Of a stretch of 64,000 nucleotides of DNA, positions 21,601-32,863 are shown piece by piece. Within the stretch, counting starts at the first letter, position 1; every line of letters begins with the position of its first letter. The stretch is from Penium margaritaceum. Its lineage: Eukaryota > Streptophyta > Zygnematophyceae > Desmidiales > Peniaceae. The notes under the pieces are model-generated. The model had not been told where the DNA came from, searched no databases, and saw nothing but the letters and a program-made list of their open reading frames with translations. Made by a program: the position numbers and the translations under genes. The stretch covers positions 176,264 through 240,263 of the forward strand of contig SZWC01000577.1 of the NCBI GenBank assembly GCA_023375785.1, written 5' to 3'.

Positions 21601-24600
21601 CCTGAGTGCGCTTGAGTGCGCCTGAGTGCGCCTAACTGTACCTGACTGCGCCTGACTGCGCCTGACTCCGCCTAAGTGCGCCTGAGTGTGCTTGAGTGCG
21701 CCAAAGTGCGCCTGACTGGGCCTGACTGCGCCTGACTGCGCCTGACTGCGCCTGACTGCGCCTGATTGAGCCTGAGTGCGCCTGACTGCGCCTGACTGCG
21801 CCTAACTGCGCCTGACTGCGCCTGACTGCGCCTGACTGTGCCTTAGTGCGCCTGACTGCACCTGACTGCGCCTGACTGCGCCTGAGGGCACCTGACTGCG
21901 CCTGACTGCGTCTGACTGCGCCTTAGTGCGCCTGAGAGCATCTCACTGCGCCTGAGTCCGCCTGACTGCGCCTGAGTGCGCCTAAGTGCGCCTGAGTGCG
22001 CCTGACTGTACCTGAGTGCGCTTGACTGTGTCTGACTGCGCCTGAGTGCGCCTGAGTGTGCCTGAGTGCGCGTGAGTGCGCCTGAGTGTGCCTAAGTGCG
22101 CCTCAGTGCGCCTGAGTGCGCCTCAGTGCGCCTCAGTGCACCTGAGTGGGCCTGAGTGCACCTGAGTGCGCCTGATTGCGCCTCGGTGCGCCTGAGTGCG
22201 CCTGAGTGCGCGTGAGTGCACTTGAGTGTGCCTGAGTGCGCCTGAAGGAGCCTGAGTGCGCCTGAGTGCGCCTGAGTGCGCCTGAGTGCCCTTGACTGGG
22301 CCTCAGTGCGCCTGAGTGTGCCTGAGTGCGCCTGAGTACGCCTGAGAGCGCGTAAGAGCGCATGAGTGTGCCTAAGCGCACTTGAGTGCGCTTCAGTGTG
22401 TCTGAGTCCGCCTGAGTGATCCTGAGTGAGCCTGAGTGCGCGTGAGTGCGCTTCATTGTGCCTCAGTGCGCCTGAGTACGAGTGACGGCGCCTGACGGCG
22501 CCTGACTACGCCTGACTGCTTCTGACTGCCCCTAAGTGCGCCTGAGTGCATTTGAGTGCGCCTGAGTGCACCTGCGTGCGCCTGAGTGCGCCTGAGTGCG
22601 CCTGAGTGCGCCTGAGTGCCCCTGAGTGTACCTGAGTGCGCCTGAGTGCACCTGAGTGCGCCTGAGTGCGCCTGAGTGCGCCTGAGTGCGCCTGAGTATG
22701 CCTGAGTGTGCCTGAGTGTGCCTGACTGCGCCTGACTGCGCCTAACTGCGCCTGACTGCATATAACTGTGCCTGACTACGCTTGACTGCGTCTGATTGCG
22801 CCTGACTGCGCCTGACTACGTCTGAGTGCGCCTGAGTGTGCCTAAGTGCGCCTGAGTACACCTGAGTGTGCCTGAGTGCGCCTGAGTGCGCCTGAGTGCA
22901 CCTAAGTGCACCTGAGTGCCCCTGAGTATGCCTGAGTGCGCCTGATTGCACCTGACTGCGCCTGACTGAGCCTGACTGCGCCTTACTGCGTCTGACTGCG
23001 CCTGACTGCGCCTGACTGCGCCTGAGTGCACCTGAGTGTGCCTGAGTACACTTGAGTGCACCTGAGTGTGCCTGAGTGCGCCTTAGTGTGCCTGAGTGTG
23101 CCTGAGTGCGCCTGAGTGCGCCTGAGTGCGCCTGAGTTCGCCTGAGTGCGCCTGAGTACGCCTGACTGCGCCTGACTGCGCCTCACTGCGCCTGACTGCT
23201 CCTGACTGTGCGATCTTGCCCCTGACTGTGCGTGACTGGGCCTGACTGCGCCTTAGTGCGCCTTAGTGCGCCTGACTGCGCCTGACTATGCCTGAGTGCA
23301 CCTGAGTGCGCCTGAGTGCGCCTGAGTGCGCCTGAGTGGGCCTGAGTGTGCCTGAGTGCACCTGAGTGCGTGTGAGTGACTTGAGTGCACCTGAGTGCGC
23401 CTGAGTGTGCCTGAGTGGGCCTGAATGCGCCTGAGTGCGTCTGGGTCGCTTGAGGGTACCTGACTACGCCTGACTGCGCCTGACTGCGCCTGACTGCGCC
23501 TAAGTGCGCATGAGTGCGCCTGAGTGCGCCTGACTGCACCTGAGTGCGCCTGAGAGCGCCTGAGTGCACCTAAGTGTGCCTGAGTGCGCCTGACTGTGTC
23601 TGACTGTGCCTGAGTGTGCCTGACTGCACCTAAGTGCGCCGGAGTGCGCCTGACTGTGCCTGACTCCGCCTGAGTGTGCGTGACTCCGCCTAAGTGCGCC
23701 TGAGTGCGCCTGAGTGTGCCTCAGTGTGCCGGACTGCGCCAGACTGCGCCTGACTGCGCCTGACTCCGCCTGAGTGCGCCTGAGTGCACCTGATTACACC
23801 TGAGTGCGCCTGAGTACGCCGGACTGCGCGTGACTACGCCTAACTGTTCCTGAGTGCGCCAGAGTGCGCCTGAGTGCGCCTAAGTGCGCCTCAGTGCACC
23901 TGAGCGGGCCTGACTGCACCTGAGTGCGCCTGAGTGCGCCTCAGAGCGCCTGAGTGCGCCTGAGTGCGCGTGAGTGCACATGAGTGTGCCTGAGTGCGCC
24001 TGAATGCGCCTGAGTGCGCCTGAGTGCGCCTGAGTGCGCCTGAGTGCGCTTGACTGGGCCTGAGTGCGCTTGAGTGCGCCTGAGTGCGCCTGAGTACGCC
24101 AGAGAGCGCTTGAGAGCGCATGAGTGCGCCTAAGTGCACTTGAGTGCGCTTGAGTGTGTCTGAGTACGCCTGAGTGAGCCTGAGTGCGCCTGAGTGCGCC
24201 TGAGTGCCCTTCAGTGTGCCTGAGTACGCTTGAGTGCGCCTAACGGCGCCTGACGGCGCCTGAATGCGCCTGACTGCTTCTGACTGCCCCTGAGTGCGCC
24301 TGAGTGCATTTGAGTGCGCCTGAGTGTGCCTGAGTGCGCCTAAGTGCGCCTGAGTGCGCCTGAGTATGCCTGAGTGTGCCTGAGTGTGCCTGACTGCGCC
24401 TGACTGCGCCGAACTACGCCTGACTGCGTATAACAGTGCCTGACTATGCGTGACTGCGCCTAACTGCGCCTGACTGCGCCTGATTACGTCTGAGTGCGCC
24501 TGAGTGCGCCTGAGTGCGCCTGAGTACACCTGAGTGCGCCTGAGTGCGCCTGAGTGCGCCTGAGTGCGCCTGAGTGCCCCTGAGTATGCATGAGTGCGCC

Positions 24601-27600
24601 TGATTGCACCTGACTGCGCCTGACTGCACCTGACTGCGCCTTAATGCGTCTGACTGCACCTGACTGCGCCTGACTTCACCTGAATGCGCCTGGCTGCGCT
24701 TGACTGCGCCTGAGTGCGCCTGAGTATGCTTGAGTGCGCCTGAGTGCGCCTGATTGCGCCTGAGTGTGCCTGAGTGCGCCTGAGTTCGCCTGAGTGCACC
24801 TGAGTACGCCTGATTGCACCTGAGTGCTTCTGAGTGTGCCTGAGTGTGCCTGAGTGCCCCTGACTGTGTCTGACTGCGCCTAAGTGCGCCTGAGTACGCC
24901 TGACTGCGCCTGAATGTGCCTGACTCCGCCTGAATACCCCTGAGTGCGCCTGAGTGGGCCTGAGTGCGCTTGAGTGCACCTGAGTGCGCCTAACTGTACC
25001 TGACTGCGCCTGACTGCGCCTGACTCCGCCTGAGTGCGCCTGAGTGTGCTTGAGTGCGCCAAAGTGGGCCTGACTGCGCCTGACTGCGCCAGACTGCGCG
25101 TGATTGCGCCTGAGTGCGTCTGACTGCGCCTGACTACGCCTGAATGCGCCTGACTGCGCCTGACTGCGCCTGACTGTGCCTTAGTGCGCCTGACTGCACC
25201 TGACTGCACCTGACTGCGCCTGAGGGCACCTGACTGCGCCTGACTGCGTCTGACTGCGCCTTAGTGCGCCTGAGTGCATCTCACTGCGCCTGAGTGCGCC
25301 TGACTGCGCCTGAGTGCGCCTAAGTGCGCCTGAGTGCGCCTGACTGTACCTGAGTGCGCTTGACTGTGTCTGACTGCGCTTGAGTGCGCCTGAGTGTGCC
25401 TGAGTGCGCCTGAGTGCGCCTGAGTGCGCCTCAGTGCGCCTCAGTGCGCCTCAGTGCGCCTCAGTGCACCTGAGTGGGCCTGAGTGCACCTGAATGCGCC
25501 TGAGTGCGCCTCGGTCTGCCTGAGTGCGCCTGAGTGCGCGTGAGTGCACTTGAGTGTGCCTGAGTGCGCCTGAATGCGCCTGAGTGCGCCTGAGTGAGCC
25601 TGATTGCGCCTGAGTGCCCTTGACTGGGCCTGAGTGCGCCTGAGTGTGCCTGAGTGCGCCCGAGTACGCCTGAGAGCGCGTGAGAGCGCATGAGTGCGCC
25701 TAAGCGCACTTGAGTGCGCTTGAGTATGTCTGAGTCCGCCTGAGTGAGCCTGAGTGAGCCTGAGTGCGCCTGAGTGCCCTTCAGTGTGCCTGAGTGCGCC
25801 TGAGTGCGCCTGACGGCGCCTGACGGCGCCTGACTACGCCTGACTGCTTCTGACTGCCCCTAAGTGCGCCTGAGTGCATTTGAGTGCACCTGAGTGCACC
25901 TGCGTGCGCCTGAGTGCGCCTGAGTGCGCCTGAGTGCACCTGAGTGCGCCTGAGTGCCCCTGAGTGTACCTGAGTACGCCTAAGTGCACCTGAGTGCGCC
26001 TGAGTGCGCCTGAGTGCACCTGAGTGCGCCTGAGTATGCCTGAGTGTGCCTGAGTGTGCCTAACTGCGCCTGACTGCGCCTAACTGCGCCTGACTGCATA
26101 TAACTGTGCCTGACTACGCTTGACTGCGCCTGATTGCGCCTGACTGCGCCTGACTGCGTCTGAGTGCGCCTGAGTGTGCCTAAGTGCGCCTGAGTACACC
26201 TGAGTGCGCCTGAGTGTGCCTGAGTGCGCCTGAGTGCACCTAAGTGCGCCTGAGTGCCCCTGAGTATGCCTGAGTGCGCCTGATTGTACCTGACTGCGCC
26301 TGACTGAGCCTGACTGCGCCTTACTGCGTCTGACTGCGCCTGACTGCGCCTGAATGCCCCTGACTACGCTTGACTGCGGCTGAGTGCACCTGAGTGCGCC
26401 TGAGTACACTTGAGTGCACCTGAGTGTTCCTGAGTGCGCCTTAGTGTGCCTGAGTGTGCCTGAGTGCGCCTGAGTGCGCCTGAGTGCGCCTGAGTTTGCC
26501 TGAGTGTGCCTGACTGCGCCTCACTACGCCTCACTGCGCCTGACTGCTCCTGACTGTGCGATCTTGCCCCTGACTGTGCCTGACTGGGCCTGACTGCGCC
26601 TTAGTGCGCCTTAGTGCGCCTGACTGCGCCTGACTACGCCTGAGTGCACCTGAGTGCGCCTGAGTGCGCCTAAGTGGGCCTGAGTGTGCCTGAGTGCACC
26701 TGAGTGTGCGTGAGTGACCTGAGTGCACCTGAGTGCGCCTGAGTGTGCCTGAGTGCGCCTGAATGCGCCTGAGTGCATCTGAGTGCGCTTGAGGGTACCT
26801 GACTACGCCTGACTGCGCCTGACTGCGCCTGACTGCGCCTAAGTGTGCATGAGTGCGCCTGAGTGCGCCTGACTGCACCTGAGTGCGCCTGAGAGCGCCT
26901 GAGTGCACCTAAGTGTGCTTGAGTGCGCCTGACTGTGTCTGACTGTGCCTGAGTGCGCCTGAATGCCCCTGAGTACGCCTGAGTGCGCCTGACTGTGCCT
27001 GACTCCGCCTGAGTGTGCCTGACTCCGCTTGAGTGTGCCTGAATGCGCCTGAGTGTGCCTCAGTGTGCCGGACTGCGCCAGACTGCGCCTGACTGCGCCT
27101 GAGTGCACCTAATTACACCTGAGTGTGCCTGAGTGCGCCGGACTGCGCGTGACTGCGCCTGACTATTCCTGAGTGCGCCTGAGTGCGCCTGAGTGCGCCT
27201 GAGTGCGCCTCAGTGCACCTGAGTGGGCCTGAGTGCATCTGAGTGCGCCTGAGGGCGCCTCAGAGCGCCTGAGTGCGCATGAGTGCGCGTGAGTCCACTT
27301 GAGTGTGCCTGAGTGCGCCTGAATGCGCCTTAGTGCGCCTGAGTGCGCCTGAGTGCGCCAGAGTGCACTTGACTGGGCCTGAGTGCTCCTGAGTGCGCCT
27401 GAGTGCGCCTGAGTACGCCAGAGAGCGCCTGAGAGCGCATGAGTCCGCCTAAGTGCACTTGAGAGCGCTTGAGTGTGTCTGAGTGCGCCTGAGTGAGCCT
27501 GAGTGCGCCTGAGTCCGCCTGAGTGCCCTTCAGTGTGCCTGAGTGCGCCTGAGTGCGCCTGACTGCGCCTGACTGCTTCTGACTGCCCCTGAGTGCGCCT

Positions 27601-28800
27601 GAGTGCATTTGAGTGCGCCTGAGTGCGCCTGCGTGCGCCTGAGTGCGCCTGAGTGTGCCTGAGTGCGTCTGAGTGCGCCTGAGTGCCCCTGAGTGTACCT
27701 GAGTGCGCCTCAGTGCACCTGAGTGTGCCTGAGTACGCCTGAGTGCGCCTGAGTGCGCCTGAGTATGCGTGAGTGTGCCTGAGTGTGCCTGACTGCGCCT
27801 GACTGTGCCTAACTACGCCTGACTGCGTATAACTGTGCCTGACTATGCCTGACTGCGCCTGATTGCGCCTGACTGCGCCTGACTACATCTGAGAACGCCT
27901 GAGTGCGCCTGAGTGCGCCTGAGTACACCTGAGTGTGCCTGAGTGCGCCTGAGTGCGCCTGAGTGCCCCTGAGTATGCCAGAGTGCGCCTGATTGCACCT
28001 GACTGCGCCTGACTGCGCCTGACTGCGCCTTACTGCGTCTGACTGCGCCTGAGTGCGCCTGACTGCGCCTGAATGCGCCTGACTGCGCTTGACTGCGCCT
28101 GAGTGCACCTGAGTGCGCCTGAGTACGCCTGAGTGCACCTGAGTGTGCCTGAGTGCGCCTGAGTGCGCCTGAGTGCGCCTGACTGTGCGATCTTGCCCCT
28201 GACTGTGTCTGACTGGGCCTGACTGCGCCTTAGTGCGCCTTAGTGTGCCTGACTGTGCCTGACTGCGCCTGAGTGCACCTGAGTGCGCCTGAGTGCGCCT
28301 AGGTGCGCCTCAGTGGGCCTGAGTGTGCCTGAGTGCGCCTGAGTGCGCCTGAGTGACCTGAGTGCGCCTGAGTGCGCCTAAGTGTGCCTGAGTGCGCCTG
28401 AATGCGCCTGAGTGCGTCTGAGTGCGCTTGAGGGCACCTGACTGCGCCTGACTGCGCAAGACTGCGCCTAAGTGCGCCTCAGTGCGCCTGAGTGCGCCTG
28501 ACTGCGCCTGAGTGCACCTGAGTGCGCCTGAGTGCACCTAAGTGTGCGTGAGTGCGCCTGACTGTGTCTGACTGCTCCTGAGTGCACCTGACTGCGCCTG
28601 AGTACGCCTGAGTGCGCCTGACTGCGCCTGACTCCGCCTGAGTGTGCCTTACTCCGCCTGAGTGCGCCTGAATGCGCCTGAGTGCGCCTGAGTGTGCCTG
28701 ATTGCGCCTCAGTGTGCCGGACTGTGCCAGACTGCGCCTGACTGCGCCTGACTCCGCCTGAGTGCGCCTGAGTGCACCTGATTACACCTGAGTGCACCTG
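18700..28800 (+). repeat. Satellite A higher-order repeat, about 3.2-3.35 kb unit
   Basis: Rare variant units recur in fixed order. GATCTT lies at 19993, 23212, 26560 and 28189 (spacings 3219, 3348, 1629). A 9-bp phase-slip unit GAGTGACYTGAG lies at 20175, 23374, 26712 and 28351 (3199, 3338, 1639). ATTACA lies at 20595, 23793, 27112 and 28781 (3198, 3319, 1669). GACTGCTTCT lies at 19275, 21054, 22514, 24272, 25842 and 27571, i.e. twice per unit. This gives about three units plus a final copy shortened by about 1.6 kb. Confidence 0.88.
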
Positions 28801-29020
28801 AGTGCGCCGGACTGCGCCTGACTGAGCCTGATTGTGCCTGAGTGCGCCTGAGTGCGCCTGAGTGCGCCTGAGTGCGCCTGAGTGCGCCTGAGTGCGCCTG
28901 AGTGCGCCTGAATGTGCGTAAGTGCACCTGAGTGCGCCTTAGTGCGCCCGACCGCGCCTGACTGCGCCTGACTGCGCCTGAGTGCGCTTGAGTGCGTCTG
29001 AGTGCGCCTGACTGCGCCTG

Positions 29021-29028
29021 ACTGTACC
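29021..29028 (+). repeat. hAT target-site duplication, left copy
   Basis: ACTGTACC, a variant satellite A stretch, is repeated exactly at 32640-32647. Eight bases is the target duplication length of hAT transposons. Confidence 0.92.
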
Positions 29029-29048
29029 TAAGGCTGCACACCGAATCC
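29029..29048 (+). repeat. hAT terminal inverted repeat, left
   Basis: TAAGGCTGCACACCGAATCC; matches the inverted right end at most positions once one base of offset is allowed. Confidence 0.85.
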
Positions 29049-29175
29049 GGTTCGCGAATTTGAGCCTGGACTCAGATTCGTGACACCGAAGCCAGGGTTG
29101 GATTCGGATTCACGAATCCAACACCTGGATTCGCGAATCCACATGGATTCCCGAATCCAGGTCGAATCCTATGTG
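29041..29175. repeat. hAT left subterminal palindromic repeats
   Basis: A cluster of GAATCC/GGATTC half-sites in both orientations, including the perfect 14-bp palindrome GGATTCGCGAATCC (29127-29140) and GGATTCACGAATCC-like and GGATTCCCGAATCC-like copies. Such motifs near the termini are typical transposase-binding sites of hAT elements. Confidence 0.85.
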
Positions 29176-29344
29176 TCAAAGCATTGCTACATTGTACATT
29201 ACTTTGTTTGAGCATAGTTACATTTCATTAGTCAGTAGTCACATTTCAGGGTTTCTTCCTGAATTTAGGCATGCAGTCCTTTTGCATTGTGTGGAAGTTT
29301 GGTAGAACACGTAACATCATTCACATGAAACATGAGGTTCAGTA

Positions 29345-29476
29345 GGATGACGGTATGCCTGCCCTAGTACATGAAAATTAGCATGACGACATGCCTGCCC
29401 TAAGTACCTGACATTTTGCATGACTGCATGCCTGCCCTCAGTCACCACGACCACTTGCATGACGGCATGTCTGCCA
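29345..29476 (+). repeat. Four-copy GCATGACGGCATGCCTGCCC repeat inside the hAT element
   Basis: Copies at 29345-29364, 29381-29400, 29418-29437 and 29457-29476, spaced 36, 37 and 39 bp. Each contains GCATG..CATGC, an inverted half-site pair. They lie after the transposase stop codon, between it and the left terminus. Confidence 0.88.
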
Positions 29477-29490
29477 ATGCTTGACTGAAC

Positions 29491-32118
29491 CTAAGCATCA
29501 TTTTCTCCTGCGGTGCCTGCATCATCATCATCATCGAGTCCGTCTTCCCCTTCCACATCATCTTCCATTTCCTGCTCTGCCACATGTGCTGCACAACGAC
29601 GGAGGTTGACACGCTTCTCTTCCTCCTCCAGTTCTGGTACTACATCCCCATTTGGAGCGACTGGGAAATGTGCAAGCTGAGGGTCATTCACCCATGACTT
29701 TAGAAGGATCAGGTTTTCGACGGTCAGGTCGATGAGTGACTGCCGAAAGTCGGTGATGACATGTCGTCCCAGAGAAAACAGGCGCTCCGATGGGGTACTT
29801 GTCGCCGGAACTGCAAGTAAACAGTTTTAGATGAGTACGACAGATTGTGAAAGCTGGCCAGAAGTGCTGATCCAACACGTAAGACATCAGAGAACTTCAG
29901 CACCTACCAGAAATCAGGTCGAGAGCGGCCAGGTGGAAAGTTGGGAATGCTTTTTTGTGCTTCCTCATGTACTTGAGGATGTCGCACCGGCGCCCCTTCT
30001 TCACTTCCTTTGCCCAGCTCTGAACCTCCAACTCCAAGGTGCTTGGTGTGACCTGCACCTGGGGGGCCTCCGGCTCGGCGAACATATCTGCGGCGGCGTC
30101 CTCCAAAGCAGCTTCCAGCATTGTCGCCTCTTCACTCTGGCGGATCCTTTCACTCCGACGTGGCTGTGGTTGTCCAGCAGCAGTTCCGGCTCCCTCGTTT
30201 GCTGTGTTGGCTGGATGACGGTTGGTTTTGAGTCAGGGCATTTCCATGAGGGAACTATGTAAAGTCAGTTTTGCTGACAGAATTCTGACATCATACCTGC
30301 TGAGGTTGTGGCTGACGACGTTGCCGCACTATCCCCTTGGGACTGAGATGTCTGGGTGGCAGTTGCGGCAGTTGCTGCTGCAAGTGCAGCAGCCTCGGCC
30401 TCTGCATCCTCTCGGCTCTGCACAACAGTGTCGTGGTATGACCGCAGGAGGTCCACGACTTTGAGCTGCAGCTCGGCAGGCGTGCTGATGCCCATCTTTG
30501 GGTGCACACGCTCGTAGAATCCAAGGCGGAACCGTGGGTCACAAGCTGTGGCCAGCACATGCCGATCAGTGCAAAGCTTGACATACTTGTCAAGCTTTGC
30601 AATGACTGCGACAATGCCTGGTTTGAGCTCCAGCAGCAGCTCCTCTTTGCAGTCCAGCCGCCCGGCGTTACCTCTGCGCTTGCTCTTCTTCTCTGCCGCC
30701 AGCGCCTTCACCAACCACCCATTCATCTTCTCCAGCAGAGAGGAGTAGAAGGGGATGACGAGGGACAGAGTTGGGTAGGTGGAGCCGGAAATGTCGTCAG
30801 TAAAAGTTTTGAACGGCTTGAGGATCACCGTCACCTGCGCGATGAGCTGCCAGTCGTCAAAACTGGGACGGAGATGCGTGCCGTCACGGCCGAAGTCTTC
30901 AAGCCACGTCTCCAGCACATCCTTGATGCCGATGACGCGCTCGCACATGTCGAGCGCGCTGTTCCACCTGGTCTCGGTGTCCAGGTGGAGCGACATGTAC
31001 TTCATCCCCGCGTCCTTCACCGCCTCAGTCAGCGACTCCTCTCTGGTTGGCGTTCTCGTCACAAAGACTGCAATGGCACGCACTTGGGACAGGATGGCAG
31101 CGACCCTCGGCTGCTTGAGCAGATCACCTACCGCCAGGTTGATGATGTGGCCGAGGCACCGGATGTGCCCGGCCTTCTGGAAGGCATCGTTGTGCGGGAT
31201 GAGGTAGGCGTCAATCATCGAGTCGTTGGTGGACTCGTTGTCCACCGTGAGACAGAAGATTCTGTCCCACAATCCCCACTGCTGCATCACGGTTTTCAGG
31301 AGGTTGTAAAGGTTGTCCGCAGTCGCTCCACGCAAAATGGCCGGGAGTGACAGTGCGATGGACCGCACCTTGTAGTTTGCATCAATCCAGTGCGCAGTAA
31401 GGCCGAGGTACTTCGTGTTGTTCTCTGCTTTCCAGCCGTCTATCGTCAAGCTGATGCCGCTGGTCACCGAACCCAAGATGGTCTTGATGCGCTCACGGTA
31501 GGCAGGTGCAGCCACCTGGATCAGCCTGGCGAACGTCATGCGCCCCGGGAGTGCAGCTGCAGGGTTGGCGTGAGCAAATGCCCTCGCAAGCCAGAAAGAG
31601 TCCATGGACGCAAACGACAGGTTCTTGTCGACTAAGTGCTTCCACAGCAGGCTGTAGAAGTACTTTTTCTTGAAAATGAGGCCGACACCAGCTGCACCCC
31701 TGGACACCGGCGCATTCTCTGGATTTGCTGCAGCAGCGTCAACGTCGGCAGCGGCGACGGCGGTACGGGCAGTTTCGAGCTGCGACGCAGCAACCATGGC
31801 TTTGAGCTCGGCGTAACGCTCCTTGTGAACCTTTCGGAGATGCTTCCACATGGCGGATGTCGCGCCATCCTTGCACGAAATGGTGACGGGGTTGTTGAAG
31901 TGTCGTGTGCAGAGCAAGCAGATAGCTCGTTGGGAGGTGTTGCACGACTTCTTGAAACACCCCCACACAAAGGAGTCGTGGCGTTTGCGCTTGTCACCAA
32001 TATGTTCCTGTTCCTGCTCTTCCTCCTCAGAGTCGTTGTCGGACTGTTCGTCCGCATGAGTAGCATCAGCATCGACGAGTGGGGCCTCGTCTGCCATTGT
32101 GAAAGATCTGCCTTCCAC
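29491..32118 (-). CDS. hAT transposase with BED zinc finger, three exons, about 811 aa
   Basis: Predicted exons on the minus strand are 32118-30297, 30201-29908 and 29810-29491. The total of 2,436 nt is a multiple of three and both joins keep frame. Residues 25-40 are acidic. A BED-type zinc finger spans about 48-105 (C67, C70, H93, H98), the DNA-binding module. The catalytic core has SLTIDGW (D227) and LTVDNES (D293), followed by an IRCLGHIINLAV segment with the C..H pair (C321, H324), and DTETRWNSA. Exon 2 gives ..KAFPTFHLAALDLIS, and joining to exon 3 gives the hallmark PATSTPSERLFS, the hAT C-terminal dimerisation region. The tail is acidic (EDGLDDDDDAGT). The protein cuts and pastes its own element. 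The start at 32118 is the first Met; Met8 (32097) is an alternative. No disabling change was seen. Confidence 0.9.
29811..29907 (-). other. Predicted transposase intron 2 (97 bp)
   Basis: Begins GTAGGTGC after ..GACCTGATTTCTG and ends TTTACTTGCAG before TTCCGGCG. Removal yields DLISVPATSTPSERLFS, an uninterrupted hAT motif, which is strong evidence for these exact borders. Confidence 0.88.
30202..30296 (-). other. Predicted transposase intron 1 (95 bp)
   Basis: Begins GTATGATG after ..ACCTCAGCAG and ends CCAACACAG before CAAACGAG. Splicing gives ..TTSAANEGAG.. and removes an in-frame stop that would otherwise end the protein before the dimerisation domain. The GT-AG ends and short length suit a compact eukaryotic intron. 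Confidence 0.8.
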
Positions 32119-32377
32119 AAGACAGAGCTCGAACTTGGAGTCGGATGGGAGCTATAGGCGGAATATCCGATGGTTTGAGGCCTCGAACCGCCATTGACTA
32201 GGTACATGCCTTGTATGTAGGCTGATTGACGTGGCTGTTCACGAATCTATTCGTGACCAGCCAAGAAGCTGCAGGTTGATTCTTGGCCAATAGAAAACAA
32301 GGAAACAGTGCATTGTAGTGGACAGAGGACATGCATCCACGCTGTCACACATCATAGGGCGGGAAGAGATTTCCGCC

Positions 32378-32423
32378 GTCAAATGTGCCGCTTCGGCTCT
32401 AGCGGCGAAGCGGCACATTTGAC
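32378..32423. repeat. Perfect 18-bp inverted repeat (hairpin) inside the hAT element
   Basis: GTCAAATGTGCCGCTTCG (32378-32395) is matched by its exact inverse complement at 32406-32423, with a 10-bp loop. It lies upstream of the transposase start, in the right noncoding region. It could be a protein-binding palindrome, a structured leader RNA, or a nested MITE-like remnant. Confidence 0.93.
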
Positions 32424-32509
32424 AGTTCGAGGATGCGATTTTGCGCTCCGGCTCGGTGGCCGACCGGAGTTTGAACCGGATCCCCCGAATATCTCTCCCC
32501 CCCTCCCCC

Positions 32510-32625
32510 TGCCGGATTCACCACAGGATTCGCGAATACCCAAATGAGACCTGACCCTGGATCCGGATTCGTGAATCCAGATCCGGATTCGGTATTCGTG
32601 AAACGGATTCACGAATCCTTGGATT
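32510..32625. repeat. hAT right subterminal palindromic repeats
   Basis: The same motif as at the left end: GGATTCGCGAATAC near 32526, GGATTCGTGAATCC at 32565-32578 and GGATTCACGAATCC at 32605-32618, plus isolated half-sites. The presence at both ends supports function in transposase binding. Confidence 0.85.
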
Positions 32626-32639
32626 CGTGTTCAGGCTTA
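32620..32639 (-). repeat. hAT terminal inverted repeat, right
   Basis: Reads TAAGCCTGAACACGAATCC inward on the minus strand, the partner of the left terminus. Confidence 0.85.
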
Positions 32640-32647
32640 ACTGTACC
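32640..32647 (+). repeat. hAT target-site duplication, right copy
   Basis: ACTGTACC, identical to 29021-29028; satellite A resumes directly after it. Confidence 0.92.
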
Positions 32648-32863
32648 TGAGTGCGCCTGAGTGCGCCTGACTAGGCCTGAGTGCGCCTGAACGCGCCTGA
32701 GTGCGCCTGAGTGCGCCTGAGTGCGCCTGAGTTTGCCTAAGTACGCCAGAGAGCGCCTGAGAGCGCCTAAGTGCGCCTGATTACGCCTGACTGCGCATGA
32801 CTCCGCCTCAGTGCGCCTGACTCCGCCTGAGTGCGCCTGAGTATGCCTGAGTGTGCCTGAGTG

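Larger units (their letters stand above)
15523..29028 (+). repeat. Satellite A, block 4
   Basis: About 13.5 kb of uninterrupted same-orientation 10-bp units (GCGCCTGAGT/GACT). Most variation is transitions. From about 18.7 kb the array is organised into long higher-order units (separate entry). The last eight bases (29021-29028) are one copy of the hAT target duplication. No gene is seen. Confidence 0.97.
29029..32639 (-). mobile_element. hAT-superfamily DNA transposon, apparently complete (3,611 bp)
   Basis: The element sits between perfect 8-bp duplications. Its ends are imperfect terminal inverted repeats: left TAAGGCTGCACACCGAATCC, right (inverted) TAAGCCTGAACACGAATCC. Inside are clustered GGATTCGYGAATCC-type subterminal palindromes at both ends, one three-exon transposase gene on the minus strand, a four-copy 20-bp repeat in the left noncoding part and an 18-bp-arm hairpin in the right noncoding part. 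The perfect duplication, an open spliced reading frame and retained catalytic motifs suggest recent insertion and possible autonomy. The 29175-29490 and 32119-32377 stretches hold no gene that I can see. Confidence 0.93.

Noticed and set aside
30502-32157. Plus-strand frames opposite the hAT transposase
   Set aside because: They are antisense shadows of a recognised minus-strand coding region with no domain of their own.
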